Source: JBDTMT01 sp033764095 (lineage in GTDB: Bacteria > Desulfobacterota > Binatia > HRBIN30 > CADEER01). Taken from it: a DNA stretch of 64,000 nt. The notes beneath the pieces were generated by a model. That model had not been told where the DNA came from and did not search any database. It saw nothing but the letters and a program-made list of their open reading frames with translations. Shown piece after piece: positions 36,206 to 44,015 of this stretch. The number at the start of each line of letters is the position of its first letter. Position 1 is the stretch's first letter. The stretch spans positions 61,547 to 125,546 of the forward strand of contig JANRJF010000255.1 of the NCBI GenBank assembly GCA_033764095.1. Reading direction: 5' to 3'. A program made the translations under genes and the position numbers.

Positions 36206-37390
36206 CTACGGCAGGACGATAAAGTCCGGAGCTTCGCGGTCACCCTGGAAGTGGATGTTGAAATCCGCCAGGCCCGCCTGCTCGTGCAGTTCGTGTGCGA
36301 CACCAATCAAGCCGCCACCGATCGGGTTTGCACGCGTCTGGCCGGTCAGCGTGCCCTGCACGCCGGCACTCCAGATCGAGCGATCGTTCTGAGTCGTGTC
36401 GATGTTCGACAGCAGCGAGAACTGCTTGCACTGCATCGGCCGGCTCGTCGAGAAGCGCGTCTCGAACTCGTTGTACACGAGGTACTGCACCACCGCACCG
36501 CCGGGGATCTGGCGCAGGTAGTCCTCGCTGCACGGCACCAGCTCGAGGATGGTCACGATCTGCGAGTCCAGCCCGTCGTCGATGATCGGATCAACCGCGA
36601 AGTCGAAGAAGTGGTTGATGATCAGAACGTTCGGGCAGCCGTTGTACTCCGGCTCAGGGCCGCCGAGGACGAGAACGTTATCGTCGTTCACCGCACCCTC
36701 GATCGCCTGGATGCCGATCGCGTTGCTCTTACCAACGTTGATGAAGTCCGGATCGGGATCCTCGGCGAAGAACCCGAGCGTCGCCTCACCCTTCAGCACG
36801 TTGCGGTCAACCGGGATCCCGTCCTCGTCAACCGCGATGCAGCGCAGCGAACCGAGGAACGGCTCTTCCGGAACCGGCGGGATTCGGCTGCCCGCATTGC
36901 TGCTCCCGCCGATGCCGAAGTTGCTGACGCCATCGATCGGAAACTTGCCGAACTGCTTCGGAGGGAACGTCGAGTAGCCGGCCATCCCGTCAGAAGCCAG
37001 CCAGCCGAGAGGCTGGAACGGCGTGATCTGTACCCGGAAGTCCGTCTCGTTCCAGCCCGGCAGGCACAGACCGCAACCCGTCATCGGATCGCAGCAGTCT
37101 TCCGCTGCGTAGCACACCTCACCAGTGTTCGAGCAGTGAGGATTCGCATTCTCGTAGAAGCAGTGGATGTGGACCGGATCCTCCGAGGTGTTGCTCACCT
37201 GCAGGAGGGTGTTGATCCCGAACGTATCGGCCGGAGAGAGGAAGCTCTCCTCGGCGAAGATCACGCTCGGCCAGTCCAAAATCGCCGCTGCGCGGTCGGA
37301 GGTGACATCAGCGGCCACCGGCCTCACACCGCCAGCCGCGAGCGCCATGGCCAGTCCCACCATCCAGCTCGCCCAACGCACCTGTCGCAT
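36206..37390 (-). CDS. Secreted protein of unknown function, array member 4 (type B)
   Basis: A 394-residue exported protein; signal peptide to about VAAD. It shares with its three upstream neighbours an N-terminal stretch (AAAIL.WP, then LLQVSNTS and VHIHCFY), a Cys-rich loop, WNETDF, IPPVPEEPFLGSLRC, LKGEAT, NAIGI, a VLGG..EYNGCPN..I..HFF box, LVPCSEDY, LVYNEFETRFSTS and GTLTGQTR. It ends in NIHFQGDREAPDFIVLP. Closest to the protein at 38778-40352. The ATG at 37390 follows GGAGACAATC. No known domain was recognised. The even Cys content and secretion suggest a disulphide-bonded surface or extracellular protein. Confidence 0.75.
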   Translation of the reverse strand: MRQVRWASWMVGLAMALAAGGVRPVAADVTSDRAAAILDWPSVIFAEESFLSPADTFGINTLLQVSNTSEDPVHIHCFYENANPHCSNTGEVCYAAEDCCDPMTGCGLCLPGWNETDFRVQITPFQPLGWLASDGMAGYSTFPPKQFGKFPIDGVSNFGIGGSSNAGSRIPPVPEEPFLGSLRCIAVDEDGIPVDRNVLKGEATLGFFAEDPDPDFINVGKSNAIGIQAIEGAVNDDNVLVLGGPEPEYNGCPNVLIINHFFDFAVDPIIDDGLDSQIVTILELVPCSEDYLRQIPGGAVVQYLVYNEFETRFSTSRPMQCKQFSLLSNIDTTQNDRSIWSAGVQGTLTGQTRANPIGGGLIGVAHELHEQAGLADFNIHFQGDREAPDFIVLP

Positions 37391-37440
37391 GATTGTCTCC
37401 TTTCCCCTACTTTCGCGCACTCTGTCGCTGGCCACTGGGC

Positions 37441-38631
37441 TTACTGCGGACCCGCCTGCTCAGGCGGAATCGTGATGATATCCGGCCCAGGGCGCGACCC
37501 TTCGATGTGATAGTTCACATCAGCCGTCGAGGCGTTACCGTCGGCCGTCACGTGCGCCTCCGTGCCGACCATGATGATGCCGGAGCGGGTCTGCGCCGTG
37601 GGGCGGATGCGCGACTGTGCGAAGGTCGTGCCGAGCGACTCAAAAGTGTAGGTCGTCGCGATCTCGCTCAGCGCCAGCTCGCCCCAGCAGTCCACCGAGG
37701 CGAACGATGACACGCGCTGCTCGAACTCGTTGTACGTCTCGACAAAGAGCGTGACCGACTCAGGCGCCTGTGTTTCGAAGTTCTCGGTGCAGGGCACGAT
37801 CGTCCACGCGGTGAAGACCGCCGAGTCGTCATCGACATCGCCGGCGAAGAACGGATCCGGCGCGCCGTCCGCGAAGTGGTTTGCGATCCACGTCTGCGGG
37901 CAGGCATCGTATTCAGCGCCGAACGGGCACTCGTCACTGGGCTCCCCGCCCAGGCAGAGCACATTGTCGCCGTCGTTGAATTCGTTACCGATGACGCCCA
38001 CGGCGTTGTACTTGGCGACGTCGTAGAGATCCTCGTCGCAGTCGCCGTTGTCCGCGCAGTCGTTGCCGCCCAGCACGCAGGTACCCGTGGTGGGACTGCA
38101 GACGTCGGCGATGATCGTGGTCGCTTCGCCCTTCAGGTGGTTACCGGAGAGCGGAGAACCGTCAGCGCCCGTCTCGACGCACTTCAACTCGCCGGTGAAG
38201 TACTCGACGACCGGCGGAACGCGGCCGGGGTCGATACCGGCGTTGTTGCAGTCGTAGTTCGGCGGGTTGTCGTTGCAGGGAACATCCGTCGGATCGACGA
38301 GACGGCCCTCGGACACCACCCAGTGGGTCGGCTGCTGCTTGGTCAGCCAGATGTCGAAGTCCACCTCAGTCCAGAGCGGCGGATTGATCGGACCAGGGGG
38401 GAGGTCCGGGAAGGTGAGCGCGCCATTCACGTAGAAACAGTGCGCGTGCACCATCGAGTTCGAGGTGTTGGTGATCTGAATGACGGTGTCTCGCGTTCCG
38501 TCGGAGATCACCTTCGGGAAAAACAGGATCGACGCGCTCTTCTCGGTGGTCACCTGCGCGCTGGCGCTCCCGACCACCATACCCACCAGAGCCGCCGCCA
38601 TGAGCCCGACTCGCCCTCGCTGCCTAAGCAT
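37441..38631 (-). CDS. Secreted protein of unknown function, array member 3 (type A)
   Basis: A 396-residue exported protein; signal peptide to about SASA. It has the array motifs SASILFFPKVISDGTRDT, IQITNTSNSMVHAHCFYVNG, WTEVDFDIWLTKQQPTHW, DPGRVPPV, GELKCVE, NHLKGEAT, KYNAVGV, CLGGEPSDECPFGAEYDACP and YNEFEQR. It is clearly closest to the protein at 40349-41542 (same PTHW, NYDCNNAG and SDECP segments), not to its direct neighbours. The ATG at 38631 has AAAGGAGGAGGCTA upstream and its own promoter at 38715-38743. Gap to the next gene is 50 bases. Function unknown. Confidence 0.75.
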   Translation of the reverse strand: MLRQRGRVGLMAAALVGMVVGSASAQVTTEKSASILFFPKVISDGTRDTVIQITNTSNSMVHAHCFYVNGALTFPDLPPGPINPPLWTEVDFDIWLTKQQPTHWVVSEGRLVDPTDVPCNDNPPNYDCNNAGIDPGRVPPVVEYFTGELKCVETGADGSPLSGNHLKGEATTIIADVCSPTTGTCVLGGNDCADNGDCDEDLYDVAKYNAVGVIGNEFNDGDNVLCLGGEPSDECPFGAEYDACPQTWIANHFADGAPDPFFAGDVDDDSAVFTAWTIVPCTENFETQAPESVTLFVETYNEFEQRVSSFASVDCWGELALSEIATTYTFESLGTTFAQSRIRPTAQTRSGIIMVGTEAHVTADGNASTADVNYHIEGSRPGPDIITIPPEQAGPQ

Positions 38632-38714
38632 TAGCCTCCTCCTTTCGATCACTACCACTCGATCGCTTCCGCGCCGTAATAGCCGTGGCGGACTTCTCCC
38701 AAATAAGTGCCGGC

Positions 38715-38743
38715 CTTATATCCGCGTGCCCAAAAGATGTCAA
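38715..38743 (-). promoter_or_regulatory. Promoter of the second A-B pair
   Basis: Minus-strand TTGACA (38743-38738), exactly 17 bases, then TATAAG (38720-38715). One mismatch to the sigma70 consensus in total. It lies in the 146-base gap before the gene starting at 38631 and has the same two hexamers and spacing as the promoter at 41590-41618. Confidence 0.8.
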
Positions 38744-38777
38744 GTCAAAACAAGGGACTTTCTCAACGCTTTCCGGT

Positions 38778-40352
38778 TCAGTGCAGTTCCGGGGTGTAGA
38801 TGAAGTCGCTGAGGGCCCGGCGCCCCTGGAAATGCAGGTTCTTTGCGTTGCCGCTTACCGTGCGCTCGGGCTGCTGGACGTAGTCGCAGACGGGGAACTG
38901 GAACGGTGCTCCGGCGCAGCGGAACTCCTCGGCGATGCCGAGGAGCGTGTTGCCCGCGATACCTGCATTCTCCTGGTTCTCTACGCCGCGGATGCGGGTC
39001 TGACCCGTCAGCGTGCCGGCGACGCCGGCGGCGAAGATCGAGCGGGAATTGTCGCCGCTCGTGATCGCCGAGAGTTGGATCTCCTTGAAGCATTCGACCG
39101 GGATCGAGGTCGAGAAGCGTTGCTCGAATTCGTTGAAGACGAGGAACTGAGCCGTGGTTCGCGAGAGCTCTGGGCGTTGCTCTTCAAAGTCCTCGGTGCA
39201 CGGCACCATGGTCAGATCGGTGGCAACCCGCACCTCGTACGTCGGCTCGGTACAGTCGCTGTCGTTCAAGCAGTTTTCGCCGGAAAGGGTGCACTTGTCG
39301 TTTTCACAGGTGTTTGCGCAGTCCGCGGCGTCCGCGCAGGCGTTTCCGGTAACCGTGCATACGTCGTTAATGCAGCGATTCTCGAGGCAGTCCGCCGTGG
39401 AAGTGCAGGCGAGACCGTCAATGCTGCAGGTGTCGTCAGGCAGGCAGGTGTTCTCGAGAATCGGATCGACCGCGCCGTCGAAGAAGTGGTCCAAGATGAG
39501 GATGTTGGGGCACCCTTCGTACTCTGCGACGTCAGGCGAACCGCCGAGCACCAACGTGCTGTCGCGATTGCCTGTGCCAGGAATGGCGGGGATTCCAATT
39601 GCGTTGTAGCCGGATATGTCCGTGGTTTCGTCCGGGCCAGCCCGCAGCCGGCCAATCAATGCCTGGCCGATGAGATCATTCCGCGCTACCGGCTTTTGCC
39701 CATCATCGAGCGCGATGCACTTGAGCTCGCCGATCATCGGGTCGTCAGGCGAGGGCGGGATTCGCCCTTCGTTCACCTGACCGCCGGGGCCCGTGCGGCC
39801 CAGCACGCCGCCATCGAGGGGCAGGCAAGCCGGTTGCACGCAACGATTGCCCACGCCGCACTGCGAATCGCGGTCGCAGACCGTCGTGCCGTCGTTCGAG
39901 CAGACACCATCGATCAAGCGGCAGTCGACGTTCTGGCCGGCAGAGACCAACCATCCGGTCGGTTGCTCGCGCGTCAGCCTGAACAGGAAGTCCGTCTCCT
40001 GCCACTGCGGATCGCACTCACCGAAGAGCGTCTGCCCGCCGATGACGGCAGAGCAGCTGCGCTTGTCCGGGAAGCAGGTTCCGCCCGGCACCGTGCAGCG
40101 CGGGGTGGCGTTCACGTAGAAACACCACACATTGATCGGGCTCTCAGAGACATTGCTGATGCGGATGAGCGTCTCGAGGCCCGAGCCGGTATCGACCAAC
40201 AGCTTCGGGAAGACGAGAATCGCCGCCGGATGATCCGAGGCGACGTCGGCCGTCGCGGTGTGCGCCGAGGGCAACAGCACCGCGATCAACGCCAAGAGCG
40301 GCAGGGCCCTACGCGACCAACGGCTTCTCATTCGCAGCGCCGAAGAGCTCAC
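38778..40352 (-). CDS. Secreted Cys-rich protein of unknown function, array member 2 (type B)
   Basis: A 524-residue exported protein, the longest of the four. Signal peptide to about TATAD. It has the array motifs AAILVFPKLLVD, IRISNVSESPINVWCFYVN, WQETDFLFRLTREQPTGW, GRIPPSPDDPMIGELKC, YNAIGIP, TLVLGGSP, EYEGCPNILILDHFFDGA, VPCTEDFEEQ and LVFNEFEQRFSTS, then GTLTGQTRI. Two Cys-rich inserts set it apart. The second (about 300-370) has short units of the form CxxxxDC...CxNDxC, like the repeats in the propeller protein at 2873-5617. The GTG at 40352 overlaps the upstream gene (GTGA). Confidence 0.75.
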   Translation of the reverse strand: MSSSALRMRSRWSRRALPLLALIAVLLPSAHTATADVASDHPAAILVFPKLLVDTGSGLETLIRISNVSESPINVWCFYVNATPRCTVPGGTCFPDKRSCSAVIGGQTLFGECDPQWQETDFLFRLTREQPTGWLVSAGQNVDCRLIDGVCSNDGTTVCDRDSQCGVGNRCVQPACLPLDGGVLGRTGPGGQVNEGRIPPSPDDPMIGELKCIALDDGQKPVARNDLIGQALIGRLRAGPDETTDISGYNAIGIPAIPGTGNRDSTLVLGGSPDVAEYEGCPNILILDHFFDGAVDPILENTCLPDDTCSIDGLACTSTADCLENRCINDVCTVTGNACADAADCANTCENDKCTLSGENCLNDSDCTEPTYEVRVATDLTMVPCTEDFEEQRPELSRTTAQFLVFNEFEQRFSTSIPVECFKEIQLSAITSGDNSRSIFAAGVAGTLTGQTRIRGVENQENAGIAGNTLLGIAEEFRCAGAPFQFPVCDYVQQPERTVSGNAKNLHFQGRRALSDFIYTPELH

Positions 40353-41542
40353 GGCCCCTCCGGAAGGAAGATGAGATCCGTTTTCTCGCGCGTACCCTCT
40401 TCGTGCAGGTTGAAGGCGGCGCGCGTCGTCTCGTCTCCGAGATGGTGGTACTCCTCAACCACACCGACGAATCCGGAGTTGGAACCGGTTGACGAGCGCA
40501 TCGTGGTCAGTGCGAAACGGGTAGCCAGGTTTTGCACGGTGAACGTGCTGCCGACATCAGACAGGAAGAAGCTGCGCCAGCACTGCACGCCAGTGCTCGT
40601 CGACAGGCGGTTCTCGAACTCGTTGAAGGCAAGGAACTGGATCGTGATTGGGGTCGGATCCTGGCCTTCATAGTCGGCGCGACAGGGAACCAACGTCACC
40701 TCGGTATCGACAGTCGAAGTCGGCCCGAAGATCAGGTCGTCCGCCCCCTCGGAAAAATGCGTCAGCAGGGCGCGCTGGCCGCAGCCTTCGTATTCGGCGC
40801 CGCTCGGACACTCGTCGCTCACCCCACCGCCAAGGCAGAGGATGTTGTCGCCATTGTTGGTGAATGGCTCGCCGAGCAGCCCGACGGCGTTGTACTTGGC
40901 GGAATCGCCGTTTGACTGGACGATCGTCGCTTCGCCCTTGAGGTGATTGCCGCTGATCGGCGCCCCGGACTGATCGACCTCGATGCAGCGCAGCTCCCCC
41001 TGGAACGGGAAGCTGGAAACCGGTGGGACGCGGCCCGGATCGAGGCCGGCGCCGTCGCAATCGTAGTTTGGAGGAATGCGATGCTGGGGATCACCGAAGT
41101 CGCAGCTCGGATCGGCCGGGTTGGTAACGCGGCCGACGCTGACCGACCAGTGGGTCGGCTGCTGCTTGGTCAACCAGATGCTGAAATCGACCTCCTGCCA
41201 TTGCGGCTGACAGCGGCCGGTGCAGGTCCCAGCGAGGCAGTCGCCGGTGCCGAGGCAGAGCGGTGTGGCATCGACGTAGAAGCAGTGCGCATGCACCATC
41301 GAGTTCGACGTGTTGCTGATCTGGATGAAGGTGTCGCGGCTACCGTCGTAGACGATCTTCGGGAAGATCAGGATCGACGCTGAGCGCTCGGTGGTAGACT
41401 CGGCCGACGCGGAGCCGACCGACAGGGCGACGAACAGCACGACCAGCGCGTGCGTTGCAATCGCACTGGCGCGCAGCGTGCCGATACCCAGCGCACCGTT
41501 GGCGCGCCACCGGGTTGTCGTCGAAAACACCGCCTCCCCCAT
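40349..41542 (-). CDS. Secreted protein of unknown function, array member 1 (type A)
   Basis: A 397-residue exported protein. A long N-region precedes the signal peptide (ALVVLFVALSVGSASAE). Motifs are SASILIFPKIVYDGSRDT, IQISNTSNSMVHAHCFYVDA, WQEVDFSIWLTKQQPTHW, PNYDCDGAGLDPGRVPPV, GELRCIEV, NHLKGEAT, KYNAVGL, CLGGGVSDECPSGAEYEGC, LVPCRADYEGQ and AFNEFENRLSTS. It lacks the GTLTGQTR box of the B type. The ATG at 41542 (or GTG at 41545) has a poor ribosome site; the promoter at 41590-41618 gives a leader of about 40 bases. First gene of the array. Confidence 0.75.
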   Translation of the reverse strand: MGEAVFSTTTRWRANGALGIGTLRASAIATHALVVLFVALSVGSASAESTTERSASILIFPKIVYDGSRDTFIQISNTSNSMVHAHCFYVDATPLCLGTGDCLAGTCTGRCQPQWQEVDFSIWLTKQQPTHWSVSVGRVTNPADPSCDFGDPQHRIPPNYDCDGAGLDPGRVPPVSSFPFQGELRCIEVDQSGAPISGNHLKGEATIVQSNGDSAKYNAVGLLGEPFTNNGDNILCLGGGVSDECPSGAEYEGCGQRALLTHFSEGADDLIFGPTSTVDTEVTLVPCRADYEGQDPTPITIQFLAFNEFENRLSTSTGVQCWRSFFLSDVGSTFTVQNLATRFALTTMRSSTGSNSGFVGVVEEYHHLGDETTRAAFNLHEEGTREKTDLIFLPEGP

Positions 41543-41589
41543 CACGTCTGTCGGCCGAAGTCGGGCCTACCGCTCCCGCAGGATACCCG

Positions 41590-41618
41590 CTTATAGAGAG
41601 TCACTCTAAAAGTGTCAA
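41590..41618 (-). promoter_or_regulatory. Promoter of the first A-B pair
   Basis: Minus-strand TTGACA (41618-41613), exactly 17 bases, then TATAAG (41595-41590). The spacer CTTTTAGAGTGACTCTC contains a short inverted repeat (AGAGTGACTCT). Confidence 0.8.
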
Positions 41619-41667
41619 GGAAAAACGCGGTCGGAATTGCGTCGCTATGCGGCATCGCAGAAGCGAC

Positions 41668-42585
41668 TTACCCGATCGGGCGCAGCCAGGAACGGTAGCG
41701 CGGCTCCTCGCCGCGAACCGCAGCGGCGTAGGCTGTTTGTACCGACCGGGTGATCGGCCCTGGAGTGCCGTCACCGATCTGCCGGTCGTCGAGTTCGCGG
41801 ATCGGAGTGATCTCCGCCGCGGTGCCGGTCAGAAAGGCTTCGTCAGCGACGTAGATCTCGTCGCGCGTGAAACGCTCCTCGCGGCACTCCACCCCCTGGT
41901 CCCGCAGGATGGTCATAGCGGAATCGCGGGTGATGCCAGGCAGCACCGAGGTGAGAGGCGAGGTCTTCACCCGACCGTGGCGAACGATGAAAATGTTCTC
42001 GCCACTGCATTCGGCGACGAACCCCTCCGGGTCGAGCAACATCGCCTCGTCATAGCCCGCCCGACGCACCTCGACGCTGGCCAGAATCGAGTTCACGTAG
42101 TGCCCCACGACCTTCGCCTTGCTCATCAGGGAATTCACCGAAAAGCGCTGAAAAGACGAGGTCTTAACGCGAATTCCACGGCGGATTCCCTCGTCGCCGA
42201 GATAGGATCCCCAGGGCCAGGCGGCGATCGCCACACGGACTGGATTGGTCACCGCCGAGAGACCCATCTCGCCGTCGCCGAGGAACACCAGCGGACGCAG
42301 GTAGCAGGTCTTCAGGTGGTTCCTCGCCACCGTCTCGACACAGGCTGCGTTGATCTCTGCCTGCGAGAACGGGATCTGCAGGCCGATGATATGAGCCGAG
42401 GCGAAAAGACGCTCGGTATGCTCCTCCAGTCGGAAGATCGCCGAGACACCGCCCTTCCCCTCGTAGCAACGGACGCCCTCGAAGACGCCGAGCCCGTAGT
42501 GGAGCGTGTGGGTGAGCACATGGACCGTGGCGGCTTCCCACGGGACGAACTTGCCGTCGAGCCAGATGTGCTCGGTGCGCTGCAT
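41668..42585 (-). CDS. ilvE: Branched-chain amino acid aminotransferase
   Basis: A 305-residue fold-type IV PLP enzyme that makes valine, leucine and isoleucine from their 2-oxo acids. The PLP Lys is K158 in MSKAKVVGHYVNS. LHYGLGVFEGVRCYEG, LLDPEGFVAECSGENIFIV, LPGITRDS and EAFLTGTAAEITPI are family motifs. Length is typical. It lies about 24 kb from ilvC and leuA. The ATG has no Shine-Dalgarno; a possible promoter ends 12 bases upstream, so the mRNA may be nearly leaderless. Confidence 0.96.
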   Translation of the reverse strand: MQRTEHIWLDGKFVPWEAATVHVLTHTLHYGLGVFEGVRCYEGKGGVSAIFRLEEHTERLFASAHIIGLQIPFSQAEINAACVETVARNHLKTCYLRPLVFLGDGEMGLSAVTNPVRVAIAAWPWGSYLGDEGIRRGIRVKTSSFQRFSVNSLMSKAKVVGHYVNSILASVEVRRAGYDEAMLLDPEGFVAECSGENIFIVRHGRVKTSPLTSVLPGITRDSAMTILRDQGVECREERFTRDEIYVADEAFLTGTAAEITPIRELDDRQIGDGTPGPITRSVQTAYAAAVRGEEPRYRSWLRPIG

Positions 42586-42596
42586 GCGAGCGCGGA

Positions 42597-42625
42597 CAGC
42601 TAACCGAGCGCCGCCACCAAGTCAA
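42597..42625 (-). promoter_or_regulatory. Candidate ilvE promoter
   Basis: Minus-strand TTGACT (42625-42620), 17 bases, then TAGCTG (42602-42597), close to the ilvE ATG at 42585. The -10 resembles the TAGCTT at leuA. Confidence 0.35.
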
Positions 42626-42659
42626 TGTGAAGTCCGGCCGCTGGCCGGCCCTGATCGCG

Positions 42660-44015
42660 TCAGGCCGGCTGATGCGATTCTGCAGCGTGATTCGAGGGTT
42701 CGCCGACGCCGACCGCAGCCCTCCAGGCGGCCGCCTCGCGCCCCGCACGCACCGCCAACGCCTCGCGGCGGGCGCGACCGCGCCCCGCTCCCTCGACCGC
42801 CGGAAAGAGCCCGTAGTTGGCGTTCATCGGCTGGAAGTCGCGCCGCGCGCGGTCGGTCACATAGGCCAACAGCGACCCCAACGCGGTTGTCGGCGGCGGC
42901 ACCATGAGCGGCTCCCCGGCGAGCAGACGCACGGCGTTGCGACCCGCCAGGATCCCGCTGGCGGCGGACTCGACGTACCCTTCGACGCCGATCAACTGAC
43001 CGGCGAGGAAGAGCCGCGGATCGTCGCGCCACTGCAACGTCGGCAACAGCACCCGCGGCGAGTTGATGAAGGTGTTGCGATGCAGGCTGCCGAGCCGCAC
43101 GAATTCCGCCCCCGCCAAGCCGGGAATCATGCGCAACACGCGGCGTTGCTCGGGGTACGTCATCTTGGTCTGGAATCCGACCAGGTTGTAGAGCGTCGCG
43201 GCGGCGTTGTCCTGGCGCGCCTGCGCGACGGCGAATGGGCGCCGCCCGGTGCGCGGATCGGTCAGACCGACCGGTCGCATCGGACCAAACGCCAACGTGT
43301 CGCGCCCGCGCCGCGCCATCTCCTCGATCGGCATGCAGCCCTCGAAGTAGACACAGCGCTCGAAATCGCGCGTCGGCACCTTCTCCGCCGTTAGCACCGC
43401 ATCGACGAATGCGTAGTACTCGTCACGGTCGAACGGCAGGTTCAGGTAGTCGTCGCCGCCCTTGTCGTAGCGCGACGCGGCGAACGCAATGCTGCGATCG
43501 ATGGAGTCGGCGGTGACGATCGGCGCGATCGCGTCGTAGAAGTACAAGTGCTCCTGGCCGCAACGCTCCTGAAGCGCGCGCGACAGCGCGGGCGATGTCA
43601 GCGGACCGGTCGCGATGATCGTCACCCCGTCAGCGGGAATCGCCGTGACCTCTTCGCGTCGTACGCTGATGCGCGGCTCCGACTCGATCGCCGCCGTCAT
43701 CGCCTGCGCAAACGCATCGCGGTCGACGGCCAACGCCGCGCCGGCGGGCACCGCGTGCGCGGCCGCGCAACGCATGACCAGCGAGCCCAGCCGGCGCATC
43801 TCGTCCTTCAACAGACCGACCGCCGTCTCGATCGAATCGTTGCGAAAGGAGTTCGAACACACCAGCTCCGCGAGCCACTCGGTCTGGTGCGCAGGGGTCC
43901 CGTGCTGCGGGCGACGCATCTCGTAGAGCGTGACCTCGCATCCCTGCTGCGCCGCCGCCCAGGCGGCCTCGCAGCCAGCCAACCCGCCGCCGACGACGGT
44001 CAGCCGCGCCGTCAC
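42660..44015 (-). CDS. trmFO: Methylenetetrahydrofolate--tRNA-(uracil-5-)-methyltransferase TrmFO
   Basis: A 451-residue FAD- and folate-dependent enzyme that makes ribothymidine at tRNA position 54. The FAD motif TVVGGGLAGCEAAWAAAQ starts the protein. LVCSNSFRNDSIETAVGLLK, VYFEGCMPIEEMARRG, FGPMRPVGLTDP and the C-terminal NANYGLFP complete the family pattern. The start is the GTG at 44015, with GGAGGG upstream, overlapping the topA stop (GTGA). topA-trmFO is a common pair. Presence of TrmFO rather than TrmA is usual outside gammaproteobacteria. Confidence 0.95.
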   Translation of the reverse strand: MTARLTVVGGGLAGCEAAWAAAQQGCEVTLYEMRRPQHGTPAHQTEWLAELVCSNSFRNDSIETAVGLLKDEMRRLGSLVMRCAAAHAVPAGAALAVDRDAFAQAMTAAIESEPRISVRREEVTAIPADGVTIIATGPLTSPALSRALQERCGQEHLYFYDAIAPIVTADSIDRSIAFAASRYDKGGDDYLNLPFDRDEYYAFVDAVLTAEKVPTRDFERCVYFEGCMPIEEMARRGRDTLAFGPMRPVGLTDPRTGRRPFAVAQARQDNAAATLYNLVGFQTKMTYPEQRRVLRMIPGLAGAEFVRLGSLHRNTFINSPRVLLPTLQWRDDPRLFLAGQLIGVEGYVESAASGILAGRNAVRLLAGEPLMVPPPTTALGSLLAYVTDRARRDFQPMNANYGLFPAVEGAGRGRARREALAVRAGREAAAWRAAVGVGEPSNHAAESHQPA

